Shown here: positions 35,705 through 46,350 of the stretch, one piece after another
Layout: every line of letters starts with the position of its first letter
How positions within the stretch are numbered: the first letter of the stretch is position 1
Assembly: GCA_009763385.1 (NCBI GenBank)
Contig: CM019831.1
Location: 118,241,482-118,305,481 of the forward strand
DNA: 64,000 nucleotides
Reading direction: 5' to 3'
Source of the DNA: Coix lacryma-jobi var. lacryma-jobi
Lineage: Eukaryota > Streptophyta > Magnoliopsida > Poales > Poaceae
Notes under the pieces: model-generated
What the model was told of the DNA's origin: nothing
Databases searched by the model: none
The model's input: only the letters and a program-made list of their open reading frames with translations
Program-made: the position numbers and the translations under genes

Positions 35705-36907
35705 TGTTGGGAATATGCCCTAGAGATAATCATAGAGATGATTATATTGTATTGTATCCATGATATATTATGAGTTCATTGAATATCCATTAAAGACAAC
35801 TTGTATCGATTGACAATTATGTGAATTGTTTGTGAAACTTTTTTTACTTGTATGGTTATTCTAAAGTTGTTCCTAATCGGAGTTCGTGTGAGGACACACA
35901 TGAATATTAGATCAGCACATATATTGGTTGATGACTATGTTTCACACACTATTACACAAATGATTTTCCGAGACACTAGCCTTGAATTAACCGAGGCGGG
36001 CGTCCAATGCCCGCCTCGGTTAATATTTATCGAGGCGGGCATCCGGTGTCCGCCTCCGTTAATCGATTAACCGAGGCGGTCACCTTAAGGCAACCGCCTC
36101 GGTTAATCAATTATTTTTCGAGGCGGTTGTTTTAAGCGTCCGCCTCGGTAAATCAATTAACCGAGGCGGGCATCTTAAGGTGTCCGCCTCAGTTAATGAT
36201 TGCAACATAAAATAATTCGTAATTCTTTCATATGAACTCGGATGAAGACAAACTTTACATCAAAATTGTAGCCCTCGACGAGATCTACAACTTTATAGTT
36301 GAAACGTTTTTGAATTGAAACTGTTTAGGGTCCCAAAATATGGTTATAAGTGCACAGATTTTAAATTTGAAATTTAAACTTATCAAACGATCTCATAGGT
36401 TGACATAGTCTACACAAAAGTTATAGTTCTCAATAGAATCTATAACTTTGTAGTTGAAATTTTTTTAATTTGAAGTTATTTAGAGTCCCAAATATGTGTT
36501 CGAAGGTTATAAATTTTGAAATTTAAAATTTAAAATTCCTAAATGATCTCAAATATTCACATAGTTAATACCAAAGTCACTACAGCAGAATCTCTCTTTG
36601 CCGAGTGCTGGCAGCACTCGACAAAGAGCCTTTTGCACTCGGCGAAGGCTTCGCCGAGTGCCGCACTCGGCGAAGGGCACTCGGCGAAGAATTTCATGGC
36701 AAAGGGTTCTTTGCCGAGTGCCAAATATCAGGCACTCGGCGAAGGCTTCGCCGAGTGCTGACATATTTGGCACTCGGCAAAGAAAAAAATAAAAAAACCC
36801 CGAAATTTTTTTTATTTAATTGGAGGAGGGGCCCACTGGGCAGCGCCCACTTGTCACCCTCGAAATCGCAAGTTCTACTATTTTTCACGCAATTTTCTCT
36901 CATGCAG

Positions 36908-36972
36908 TCAGCAGGATTCGAACTCACGACCTCTCGTTCGCGCGGAGCCTCCTCTACCACTGCACTACACAC
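36908..36972 (-). other. tRNA-like Pol III A/B-box cassette
   Basis: On the minus strand TAGTGCAGTGGTAGAGG resembles a tRNA A box. GGTCGTGAGTTCGAATCC, about 33 bp on, resembles a B box. The arms do not fold into a full cloverleaf by eye, so this is a tRNA-derived or SINE-like piece, not a tRNA gene. Confidence 0.45.
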
Positions 36973-37057
36973 TCATATACGTTCCATCTCCGTTTCGATT
37001 ACCCATATATTATACTAAACCATGTGTAACTTGCTTATTTGAGGCCCTAAACGAATT

Positions 37058-37440
37058 CAAATCAAAAAATTGTAAACTACAAAGTTTTCTAACTTTTCAA
37101 GATCTACAACTTTTATTTTGGTAGTTTTTCCATCCGAGGTCATTTATAAAAATTTGAATTTTAAATTTTACAATTTGAAACGTAGTTTTCGTTGACAAGA
37201 TTTCAAATCAAAAAGTTGTCAACACCAAAGTTTCATAACTTTTCGAGATCTACAACTTTCATTTTGGTCATTTCTCCATCTGAGGTATTTTGAAAATTTT
37301 GAATTTTAAAATTTTCAAATTCGACGCAGTTTTGCATAACTAGATGACTTCAAATTAAAAAGTTATCAACTACAAACTTTCATAAATTGTCAAGATCTAC
37401 AAAGTTTATTTTGGTTGTTTGACTATTTGTGCATCTGACA
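37058..37440. repeat. Degenerate 146-147-bp tandem repeat
   Basis: Units starting CAAATCAAAAA or CAAATTAAAAA occur at 37058, 37204 and 37351, each containing AGATCTACAACTTT. Related AGATCTACAACTTTGTAGTT sequence with a period of about 150 bp also fills 36230-36570 and 38130-38350 of the surrounding element. Confidence 0.65.
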
Positions 37441-37666
37441 TTGTGGTTCTAATATTATTCATAAACATTATATATCACTCTTGTAGTTTTATAAACTACC
37501 GGACAGATATATAAGATTTGTGAACGAATTTATTTTAAGTTTGTCAAATGAAAAAATCACCAAAACAAAAATTGTTCATCTTGATAAGTTAACCAACTTT
37601 GTAGTTAAAAACTTTTTCATTTGGATTAATTTACTGCTTTAAAATGTAATTTAAAAACTGGCTTTG

Positions 37667-38118
37667 CCGAGTGTCAGAAAAAAACACTAGGCAAAGAGCT
37701 CTTTGCCGAGTGCCACGTGGCTGCCACTCGGCAAAGGCACCTCTTTGCCGACTGCCAGCCACGTGGCACTCGGCAAAGAACCGCCCACGTGGCACAGTTC
37801 GGGGCCACATTCTTTGCCGAGTGCCACGTGGCCGGCACTCGGCAAAGGCACCTCTTTGCCGAGTGCCAGCCACGTGGCACTCGGCAAAGAACCGCCCACG
37901 TGGCACAATTCGGGGCCACATGCTTTGCCGAGTGCCACGTGGCTGGCACTCGGCAAAGAGGGGCTCTTTGCCGAGTGCCGGCCACGTGGCACTCGGCAAA
38001 GCATGCTTTGCCTTGTGTTTGCGCTTTGCCGAGTGCCGCGTGGCCGGCACTCGGCAAAGAGGCTCTTTGTCTAGTGCCCGAAATTTGGCACTCGGCAAAG
38101 ATTGATTTTCCCGTAGTG
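37667..38118. repeat. Right subterminal array with eight CACGTG G-boxes
   Basis: The array has repeated CTTTGCCGAGTGCC units facing each other around GCCACGTGGC palindromes. CACGTG occurs at 37714, 37760, 37786, 37825, 37871, 37897, 37936 and 37983. A block of about 111 bp is tandemly duplicated within it (from about 37757 and 37868). Confidence 0.85.
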
Positions 38119-38416
38119 AGTTGTAGTGGCGGACCTAAGCTACATCTTTGATATTGACAAGTTTTTATTTTAAAATCATCTAGAGTCTCAAATATGTGTT
38201 TGAAATTCACATGTTTTGAGACAACTTTTTGAATTTTTCAAACTATCTCTAATGCAGATACATTCTATACCAAAGTTATAGTACTTAATAAGATTTAAAA
38301 CTTTGTAGTTATAAGTTTTTTCATTTGAGTTTATTTAGTAGCCCAAATATTCAATATAAGATTACGAAATATTGATATAAAATAATAACGTATTATATAT
38401 ATAGACATGAATAAGT

Positions 38417-38478
38417 GTGAGGTGTAGTGGTAAAGACACAGTAGTGTGAAGCATGAGGTTGTGGGTTCGATTCTCAGA
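38417..38478 (+). other. tRNA-like Pol III A/B-box cassette
   Basis: TGTAGTGGTAAAG (A-box-like) is followed by GAGGTTGTGGGTTCGATTCTC (B-box-like). It lies just inside the right subterminal array of the element at 35947-38842. It is not a complete tRNA. Confidence 0.45.
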
Positions 38479-39858
38479 AGTTGCAAGTTTTTTGGTTTTT
38501 TTATTTTCTAGAGAACATTAACCGAGACGGGCATCTTACAAATGCCCGCCTCCATTAATCATTAACCGAGGCGGACATCTTATAAACGCCCGCCTCGGTT
38601 AATCGATTAACCGAGACGGAACATTAACCGAGACGGGCATCTTACAAATGCCCGCCTCCGTTAATCATTAACCGAGGCGGGCACCGTATAAACGCCCGCC
38701 TCGGTTAATCGATTAACCGAGACGGGCAAAGTGATTGCCTCGGTTAATCCTGATGAACCGAGGCCTTCTCACCGAGGCGGTTGGAATGCCCGCCTCGGTT
38801 AATCAAAAATGCCCACCTCGAAAAAGTTTTTTTGTAGTAGTGACAAGTCATGGACACAGAGATGTCAAACTAATAGTGTGGGCACATCTATGACATGGGG
38901 CTGGACTGACCCAACGTGAGATGTTGTATTTATCTCTGTTCACATCATGCATGTTATGTCCTTAGACCTGAGGTTGTCATATGCATTCAAGATGTGAAAC
39001 GATCTACTTAGGGACTATCAAACACTACTCTATAACTGGGTAGTTATAAAGGTGGTCTTCGGGTATGTCGGGAAACATGATGTGAGACATAGTCAATCAA
39101 GATGGAATTTGTTCTTCTCCATGTGAGAGAGATATCACTGGACCACTCGAATGATTGGATCAAGAAATGCATGGTCGTGCTTGGGGTAAGTGTTAACCTA
39201 TGAGTCGGACCAAATATCGTGAGGCAAAAGGAATAACATGTATATGGTTATATTGTGGTTCGTCTGATATGATCTTTGCATATGCATAGGTTTTGACACG
39301 CCTTGCTAGATGCCACTATCAAATATTGACCGAGTAAGAGTATTTGGGTCATGTCTATGTGTGCGTGAACTCATAGAGTCGCATGCTTAAGGGGTTGGAA
39401 CCATAATTCGGATTGGATCCGAATTAGACAAGGGTTAGGGTTACTAATGGTCCTCCAACTCGCAAGCTCGTTATGAACGCCTATATAATGAGGGGTGGGC
39501 GCAAGGGTTAGGGTAACTCACGCCACTTTTGTCAGCCGCCGCCCATTCCACGCCCACGCCTGTTGCTTCTCGCGGACCTAGCAGTCGGGAGGCGTGACGC
39601 TTCCTCCATGTACGTGTGGGTACCTCAGAGGTGCTGCATCTAGAGCACAAGGACGAACCGCACATGAAGGATGTGTAGGACAAACGTGAGCAACTGCACG
39701 GCACCGCTGCGACGTGTACATCTACATCGAAACGTCTTCCGCTGCATCTGCGCATCTTGTGGTAATCCCGTAATCTGTAACTAGCAGTAGTTCCTAGTTT
39801 ATGGGGTCAAAAATTTTGTTTTTCAGCTAGCGTAGCATTCTCATATCCCTACACTAAG

Positions 39859-40377
39859 GACGTCTATAACAGCATGCTTCATGTTTGAAATTAATTTCTT
39901 GTTCTGATCTATCATAACATTTGTCCCTTCTTTGCTTGGTGATTGTTAGGACTTGAACTTTGTAGAGTTTTCTGAAGTTTCAAATAATATATCTTCTTGA
40001 GGTGGTGTTGTTACTATGCTTTCTGAAGTGTAGATGCTCTTTACATATATTACTAGTTGTATAGTCATTAGTTATTTGGTTGCTTTCAAAGTACTTACTC
40101 AAAAGCTTAAGCTATACAATTAAATCTCCAAATTTATTTGGTAAAGAACAAAATATTCTAGTTCCTCTGCTGCACATTCGATGTCCCACTAATTGTTTTG
40201 TTGGTTGAATGAAAACTTCATCAGATCCAATGGATGCGGGGATCAAGGTGTTGTTCAACCGTGAAGTATTATGCTCGAGTACTACCTCTAGAGCAGTCTT
40301 ATGTATGGTCCTTCATGTAATTATTCCATCACCATGAAGTATTATGCTTGAGTACTACTCTAACACCAACTCGAACA
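39859..40377. other. Non-coding flank with a short direct repeat
   Basis: GAAGTATTATGCTCGAGTACTAC at 40262 recurs at 40333 with one change. No gene is recognised. Confidence 0.4.
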
Positions 40378-41481
40378 GCAATGCCTGCCGCGTTATCGAA
40401 CCCGCGACAGCCGTCTCTGTTAATATATTATTTTCCGAGGCAGTCGTTTTAAGCGATCGTCTTGGTAAACCCATTAACCGAGGTGAGCGTCTTAAGGTAC
40501 CCGTATCGGTTAATGGCTGCAACAAAAAATAATTTTATAATTTTTTCATATAAACTCAACTAAGACAACTTTATATCAAAATTATAGCTCTCAACGAGAT
40601 CTACAACTTTGTAGTTGACAAGATTTTTTATTGAAACTTTTAGGATCACAAAATATGGTTGTAAGTGCATAAATTTTGAAATTTCAAAATTTTAAATTAT
40701 CAAACGATCTCGTATATTGACATGATTTACACAAAAGTTATAGTTTGAATAGAATCTACGACTTTATAGTTGAAAAGTTTTAATTTGAAGTTGTTTAGAT
40801 TCCCAAATATATGTTCGAATGTTATAGATTTTAAAATTTAAAATTTAGGACTCCTGAAGGATCTCGAATATTCACATAATAACTATTAAAGTTGTAGTGG
40901 CCGATCTGAGCTACATGTTTGATATTGACAATTTTTTGTTTAAAATCATCTAGAGTCTCAAATATATGTTTGAAATTCGCAAGTTTTGATAGTCAATTTT
41001 TTTAGTTTTCCAAACTATCTCTGACGGAGATACGTCCTATACCAAAGTTGTAGTACTTGATAATATTTTAAACTTTATGGTTATGTTTAAGTTCATTTAC
41101 TAGCCAAAATATCCAATTTAAGATTACGAAATATTGATATAAAAAGACAACATATTATATATAGACATGAATGAGTATGTGGCGTAGTGGTAAAGACCGA
41201 TAGTGTAGGGCGGCATGTGGTGGGTTTGACTTTCTAGAGTTGCAAGACTTTTGGTTTTATTTCTAGAGGGCATTAACGAAGGCGGGCATGTTAAGGCACC
41301 CGTCTCCATTAATTTATTAACTGAGACGGGTGTCTTAAAATGGTGTCTTAAAATGACTGTTTCCGTTAATAGAATAACCGAGGTGGACGAACCAATCACC
41401 TCCGCTAAGGCCGGATTAACCTTAATCTTCCGACCATTAATCTGTTTTACCTACCTCTGTTAAAATTTTCTATAGTAGTGC
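40378..41481. mobile_element. Decayed non-autonomous CACTA, relative of 35947-38842
   Basis: The internal sequence follows the 35947-38842 element base for base in long stretches, in the same order: decayed CCGAGGCGGGC repeats, CAACAAAAAATAATTT, AGATCTACAACTTTGTAGTTG blocks, and a tRNA-like piece near 41180. It ends TTTTCTATAGTAGTG. It lacks the inner TTTGCCGAGTGCC element: its sequence at about 40886 (AAAGTTGTAGTGGCCG) is the empty counterpart of that site. The left end is not recognisable. Confidence 0.75.
41176..41240 (+). other. Decayed tRNA-like cassette
   Basis: GTGGCGTAGTGGTAAAGACC and GGTGGGTTTGACTTTC correspond to the better preserved cassette at 38417-38478. Confidence 0.35.
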
Positions 41482-42373
41482 CAGGACTATCTCCAATCCC
41501 TCACTTATCTCTCACTCAGTGCCACCCTCTCTCTCCCTCACCCAAGCGTGAGCCTATGCACAACGGCAGCGCCTCTCCCTCCCTCTCCCTCTCCCTCACC
41601 TGAGCCCGGGCCTATGCACAATGGCAGCGCCTCTCCCTCCGTCTCTCTCACCCGAGTCTGAGCACACAACAGATATGGACACCTGAGTCCTCTTCTACGA
41701 CTGCGCCCCACCTCCCCAATGCCCTCCTCCTCCGCGACGGCACCGGATCTAGTGGCGGATCTGGACGCCCATGCTCCCCCGACGACGGATTCGGTGGGGG
41801 AGCGACTGGATCTGGTAGTGGAGGCACGACATGGGGCCTGGGCGCTCGGCCCTTCTCTGGCGGTAGTCTCAAATCCTGCGAGTGGCAACTGCAGCACTCG
41901 CATCCAGCAAGCGGCGACGGCAGCCCATGGATTGACTCGCTGGACTTGTCCACGGGTTTTCCTTTTTTTTTTCTAATTTGAGTTAGCTAGGCGGACATTT
42001 GAGCCACCTTGATAAAGATTTAATTATCGTGACATTTTGACCGAGGCGGATGTGATGATGTCTCATTTAATCTATTCTGTCCACCTCGGTTAACGTCACG
42101 GTGGTAAAGATATTTGAACAGCGGATGTGTGTAATTTACTAGAAAATGGAGAGGACCAGTAAATTTTTGGCTATTTTAAATTATGTTTCATAGTGATAGA
42201 TATCGATAATGTAAATATGAATTTAGTGTGGTTTAAATTATCGGACACAATAGCAAAATTAGATAATTTAGATACAAATTAGAGGATTACTTTATGTACG
42301 TCCTCTTTTCTATAATATAGGAGGTAGGTAATATTTTTAAAAATAGAACAGATCAATGACTATTATTATTAGT
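41482..42373. other. Non-coding region with short tandem repeat and CACTA remnants
   Basis: A unit of roughly 60-70 bp (GAGCCTATGCACAACGGCAG, CGCCTCTCCCTCCCTC) is repeated at 41525-41660. Isolated GACCGAGGCGGATG and CACCTCGGTTAACG at 42030-42095 are leftovers of CACTA subterminal repeats. A GC-rich open frame (41719-41976) is not recognisable. Confidence 0.45.
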
Positions 42374-45300
42374 TATTGACACCGATTCGGGTCACACACC
42401 GATACAGGCTAGATCGCCCAGAGGCCGCACACGGCCTAGCACTTGGCGGAGAGAGATCCCAACGACGAAGCCGACCAGCAGGTCGACGAAGCCGATCAGA
42501 TGCTCGTTCTTCGTCTAATAAACCCACGAACGCCTCCCGGACGAATCTCGTCGAGAGATGCGCTGAACAGCAAAGGGTTGGAAGAGCTTGAGATAGAAGA
42601 TAAAAGTAATAGATGTGTTTTTGACGATTAGATAGATGGGAACTCAATCGGCCATGTACGTCTTATTTTATAGAGGGTAGGGGTTGTCTTATCCCGTTAG
42701 AAAACCAATATGGTACTATTATTATATTGTTTTATGGAGTTTTTCTTTAAATTGGGCCTAAGCTGGTATGGTTCCAATTTGGGTGTCAACATATGCCCCC
42801 CTGTTTTTAGGTGAATGAGGCATGAACCTGAAAACATAATTCAAAACCAAATAACAATGATAACCATCTCATCGGCTATCTAGTGGCTAAGGGCGATGTG
42901 TACATCGACCATTTTTGTTCTAAGGGCGATACATGTATCGGCCATTTGTTCTAAGGGCGATATGTGTATATCGGCCGCTTACCCAATGCAGCTTTATGTC
43001 TGCTAGAGCTTCTTACAATGAGCACGCTGAACCTTGCGTCGTTGTGTCTTGGTTAAACCCGATGGACACCATCTTGGTTGGAAATACTTGGACTCGGGAT
43101 TGCTACTATCAATGTTATCTTTACTTGTAGCAAATCCTCCTTCTTCTTTTTCATAGAGGATTGAGCCAGATTTTTAACAACAATCGGCTCATCAACTCCA
43201 TCAAGCGGTACTTCCATAGAGCCAATTAGAATTGATGTTTGTTTGATGGCCTTCATCGGAGCTACAATAATTTTCTTCTTTTTAGACACATAAATTTGTC
43301 TAGGAAGTGACCAGACTTCTTTTTTTATAGGCCGATTCACCGAATCAGCCTTTTGCTTAGTGTACTAGTTTAAAAGACGGTCAAAAGCTGACTGTAATTG
43401 TACCTCCTCACTAGAACTCCTGACTTTATTGGTCATGCAAGTTCCATCCTCTGGTTGCCTTGGTCTGTAAGTGCGTAGGTGTTTTTTTGCTTACCTTTGC
43501 TACGCCGATTTGAGAAATCGATCTTGGTGTTTTTTTGTTGGTTACTGCCACGAACAACAAGAAAATCTTCTTTTCTCTCTTTAAAAGGAGTTTTTACTTG
43601 CCCCCGAGCCTAGAAGACTTGATGACGACTTTAATGTTCTCCCGGCCATCCGCGAGCTTTTCAAGCATGATTTCGCGACCCGAAGTCTTCTCAATCTTGT
43701 CACCAACCCAAGGATCACCAATTATGACATTTTTCCCACTACAAGATTCGACTTGATTAGGCCGAATCAAAATAGCTGAATTCTTCAATTCCAGAGTATT
43801 AACTAGGAAGGGCATTGTATCCACCTGCATCTCTAATAAACTCAATCGGCCTTCATTAATAGCCGATTGGATTTGCCGCCTAAAGACATTGCAATCAATA
43901 GTAGCATGAGAAGCTGAATTATACCATTTACGGTATGCACGACGCTTCAATTCATCAAATGGCGGTAACGGATGCGATAATTTAATGTATCAATTCTTTA
44001 ACATCTCATCAAAAATACAATCACACTTGGATACATCAAAAGTAAATTTCATCTCCTCTTGCCGATTCTTGTGAATCGACTTAAGGGAAGAACAAGAAAT
44101 TGATTTAGCTTGTGTTGGCCAAACAAATTCAGCAACAAAACAGCTTGATGTTTCATCGTCTGTGTCATCTGATTGGCATTCAATAGTATGCATATTAGGA
44201 CGATGTGACTTTTGAGGTTCTCCAAAATTACTTCGGCTCTCAACCGCTAAAGCTTTCTGTAATAGTTGGTTAATAGAGAGAAACTCAAAGTGCTCTAGCT
44301 TTTCTTTGATGTTAGAGCGCAAGCCAACAAAAGTCAAATCAGCAAGATCTTTTTCAGAAATTGACAAATTAAAACATCGGTTTTTAATATCTCTAAATCT
44401 TTTAATAAAATCAAGGATTGACTCATCACACCCTTGTCTAACCGATATTAAATTAGTCAATTTAAGCTCATTGGTTCCATTATAAAAATGCTCATGGAAC
44501 TTTTCTTCTAATTGTGCCCAAGATCCATTATAAAAATGCTCATGGAACTTTTCTTCTAATTGTGCCCAAGAACCAATAGAGCAAGACTGTAGTAAAGAAT
44601 ACCATAAAAAAGCAGTACCAATAAGAGATAATGAAAAATTACGGATCCCAAGAACCAATAGAGCAAGACTGTAGTAAAGAATACCATAAAAAAGCAGTAC
44701 CAGTAAGAGATAATGAAAAATTACGGATCCATATGTTCCTTGGTACCAGCTTCATCCAGTTGAGCAATAAACATACATATATGCTCCTTTGTGGTCTTAT
44801 TATCTTCACTACTGAATTTATAAAAGTCAGGCACTTTTCAACCATCGGGAGCTTTCATATATTCAAAACATGAAGGATATGGCTTAGTATAACTCTCGGT
44901 TGCTTTAAAATGCACACCCAGACTTTTTTCTAAATCTTTATGTAATTTTTTTTTAAATCGGCTTAAAGCTTCGTCCCACGGGGTTGGATTGCCGATTTGT
45001 GAAGTACTTGCATAAGCATTAGCCTGTTGACTATTGAACGGTGGTTTAGGAGGATTTGGCAACACCGTATTATGAGAAAAGGAAACATGTGGTGCTGCTG
45101 AACTGCTATCGGCTCGTGTGGTAGAAACCGATGACTACGCAAAGGTAGTCATTGGTACAGAAGTACCAACCCCCTAAATTGGCTATATCGGTTTCTGGCG
45201 CCGAAGAGGCCAATTTAAGCTGGTTAGCCGATGCATAGTCCGTTTGTCCCTCGAAAAAGCCGAACGACATCCTATATTGTGGTTGGCTAGCAACCGGAGC

Positions 45301-46252
45301 TGATCCGCTAATAGATATATCTTGAGGTAAAATAGAAATTTCAGATTTCTTTCCCTCCCTCTTATCATCACTATCCATAAATTTGCTAAGATTTTTACTC
45401 ATACGAATTTCAAAAATCTTAGCTTGATCCGCAATCATTGCAGCACATTCATCATGTGTTATGCCAGATCTAGGGGGAGGTTGATCTATTTTTACCTCAG
45501 ATGTACCTGTAGTAGGAAGAGAATTGAAGTTGACGTCTTGGATCTTCTTGATAGTTCCCGCCGATCCACCTCAAAGCACGCTAGGGCATGCTCTAGATCA
45601 GCAGCGGCTCGGGCCTTTGCCCTCTCCTCTAGCATCTTGCGAATCTTCTCTAAAAGTTGATCGATCGAGGGCTTGATGATGTTACCTTGATTCTTCGGAT
45701 CAGTCTTGTCGTTAGGCATTATCGTAGTAGATTGATTTGCTTTCGTCCCCAGCAGAGTCGCCAAAAAGTGTGTTGACGCCGATTCGGGTCACACACCGAT
45801 AGAGGCTAGATCGCCCAGAGGCCGCACACGGCCTAGCACTCGGCGGAGGGAGATCGCAACGACGAAGCCGACCAGCAGGTCGACGAAGCCAATCAAATGC
45901 TTGTTCTTCGCCTGATAAACCCACGAACGCCTCCCAGGAAGACCCGTCAGGGAGACGCACAGTGGGGGTGTTCTAGGGTCGGCAAGGTCGCTTAGAACGC
46001 CAACGAATCTCGTCGAGAAATGCGCTGAACAACAGAGGGTTGGAAGAGCTTGGGATAGAAGAGAAAATTAATAGATGTGTTTTTGACGATTGGATAGATG
46101 AGAACTCAATCAGTCATATACCCCTTATTTTATTGGTGTCGGGGTGGTCTTATCCCGTTGAAAAACTAATGTAGTACTATTATTATGTTGCTTTATGGAG
46201 TTTTCCTTTAAATTGGGCCTAAGCTGGTATGGGTCCAATTTGGATGTCAACA
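42374..46252 (-). mobile_element. Non-autonomous gypsy-type LTR retrotransposon (gag only), TSD TTAGT
   Basis: LTRs are 46252-45771 (5' in element sense) and 42791-42374 (3'). Both run from TGTTGAC-type to TGTCAACA-type ends, with TTAGT at 42369-42373 and 46253-46257. The 3' LTR lacks about 65 bp present in the 5' LTR, and its terminal TG is mutated. The primer-binding region TGGCGACTCTGCTGGGGAC is at 45763-45745. The polypurine tract ACAGGGGGGCATA lies beside the 3' LTR. The 3-kb interior has gag-like coding but no protease, reverse transcriptase or integrase, so it depends on another element. Confidence 0.85.
43594..45764 (-). pseudogene. gag of non-autonomous gypsy-type element, broken by tandem duplications
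   Basis: Minus-strand fragments read in several frames. The 45764-45492 part has a coiled-coil-like Lys/Arg/Glu segment. The 44658-43990 part has a Retrotrans_gag-like core (WAQLEEKFHEHFYN, LTNLISVRQGCDESILDFIKRF, FNLSISEKDLADLTFVGL). The 43950-43594 part (YNSASHATIDCNVFRRQIQS) matches the gag C-terminal region common in plant gypsy elements. A 48-bp duplication (44477 and 44525) repeats 16 residues in frame. An 82-bp duplication (44568 and 44650) breaks the frame upstream of the core. The product would be a capsid-like protein; no intact frame exists. Confidence 0.7.
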
Positions 46253-46350
46253 TTAGTCATGATGATTATAGAGTTTACAAATTATAAGCTAGAAGTTTCA
46301 GAGAATTCCGGGCTTTATATGTGTTTCTAGAGTGTCTTTCGTATATCTTA

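Larger units (their letters stand above)
36578..38118. mobile_element. Non-autonomous CACTA element of the TTTGCCGAGTGCC family, TSD AGT
   Basis: The ends are CACTACAGCAGAATCTCTC and a right end in CCCGTAGTG. It is flanked by AGT at 36575-36577 and 38119-38121. Subterminal arrays consist of CTTTGCCGAGTGCC and complements. Length is 1,541 bp. It carries no transposase coding; open frames across the arrays are by-products of the repeats. It is nested in the element at 35947-38842. Confidence 0.9.
35947..38842. mobile_element. Non-autonomous CACTA element, TSD ACA
   Basis: The left end is CACTATTACACAAATG and the right end TTTTTTTGTAGTAGTG. It is flanked by ACA at 35944-35946 and 38843-38845. 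Subterminal arrays of TTAACCGAGGCGGGC and its complement occupy 35985-36200 and 38518-38820. The motif differs by one base from that of the complete inner CACTA at 7338. The inside is AT-rich repeated sequence without transposase coding. It contains a second CACTA at 36578-38118, so its own length is about 1.35 kb. Confidence 0.9.
35705..39853 (+). mobile_element. Solo LTR (copia-type), TSD CTAAG, split by nested CACTA elements
   Basis: It starts TGTTGGGAATATGCCCTAGA and ends CATATCCCTACA, with the CTAAG duplication at 35700-35704 and 39854-39858. The TGTTGGGAATATGCCC start is characteristic of a grass copia LTR family. No internal region or second LTR is present, so this is a solo LTR left by LTR-LTR recombination. 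LTR sequence is 35705-35946 and 38846-39853, about 1.25 kb without the insertion. The second part includes GC-rich sequence with short open frames that are not recognisable proteins. Confidence 0.85.

Noticed and set aside
36908..36972. A functional tRNA gene on the minus strand
   Set aside because: The A and B box words are present but the acceptor and other stems do not pair convincingly, and it lies inside a transposon. Kept as a tRNA-like cassette only.
37667..38118. Open frames of 100-178 codons on both strands, and a CRISPR-like look of regularly spaced repeats
   Set aside because: The frames arise from the short CTTTGCCGAGTGCC repeats in all phases. The repeats are inverted and direct copies in a plant CACTA subterminal region, with no spacers.
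35705..39853. A complete LTR retrotransposon with LTRs on both sides of the nested CACTA elements
   Set aside because: The two flanks are the left and right parts of one LTR, not two copies. They do not resemble each other, and a single CTAAG duplication brackets them, so it is a solo LTR.
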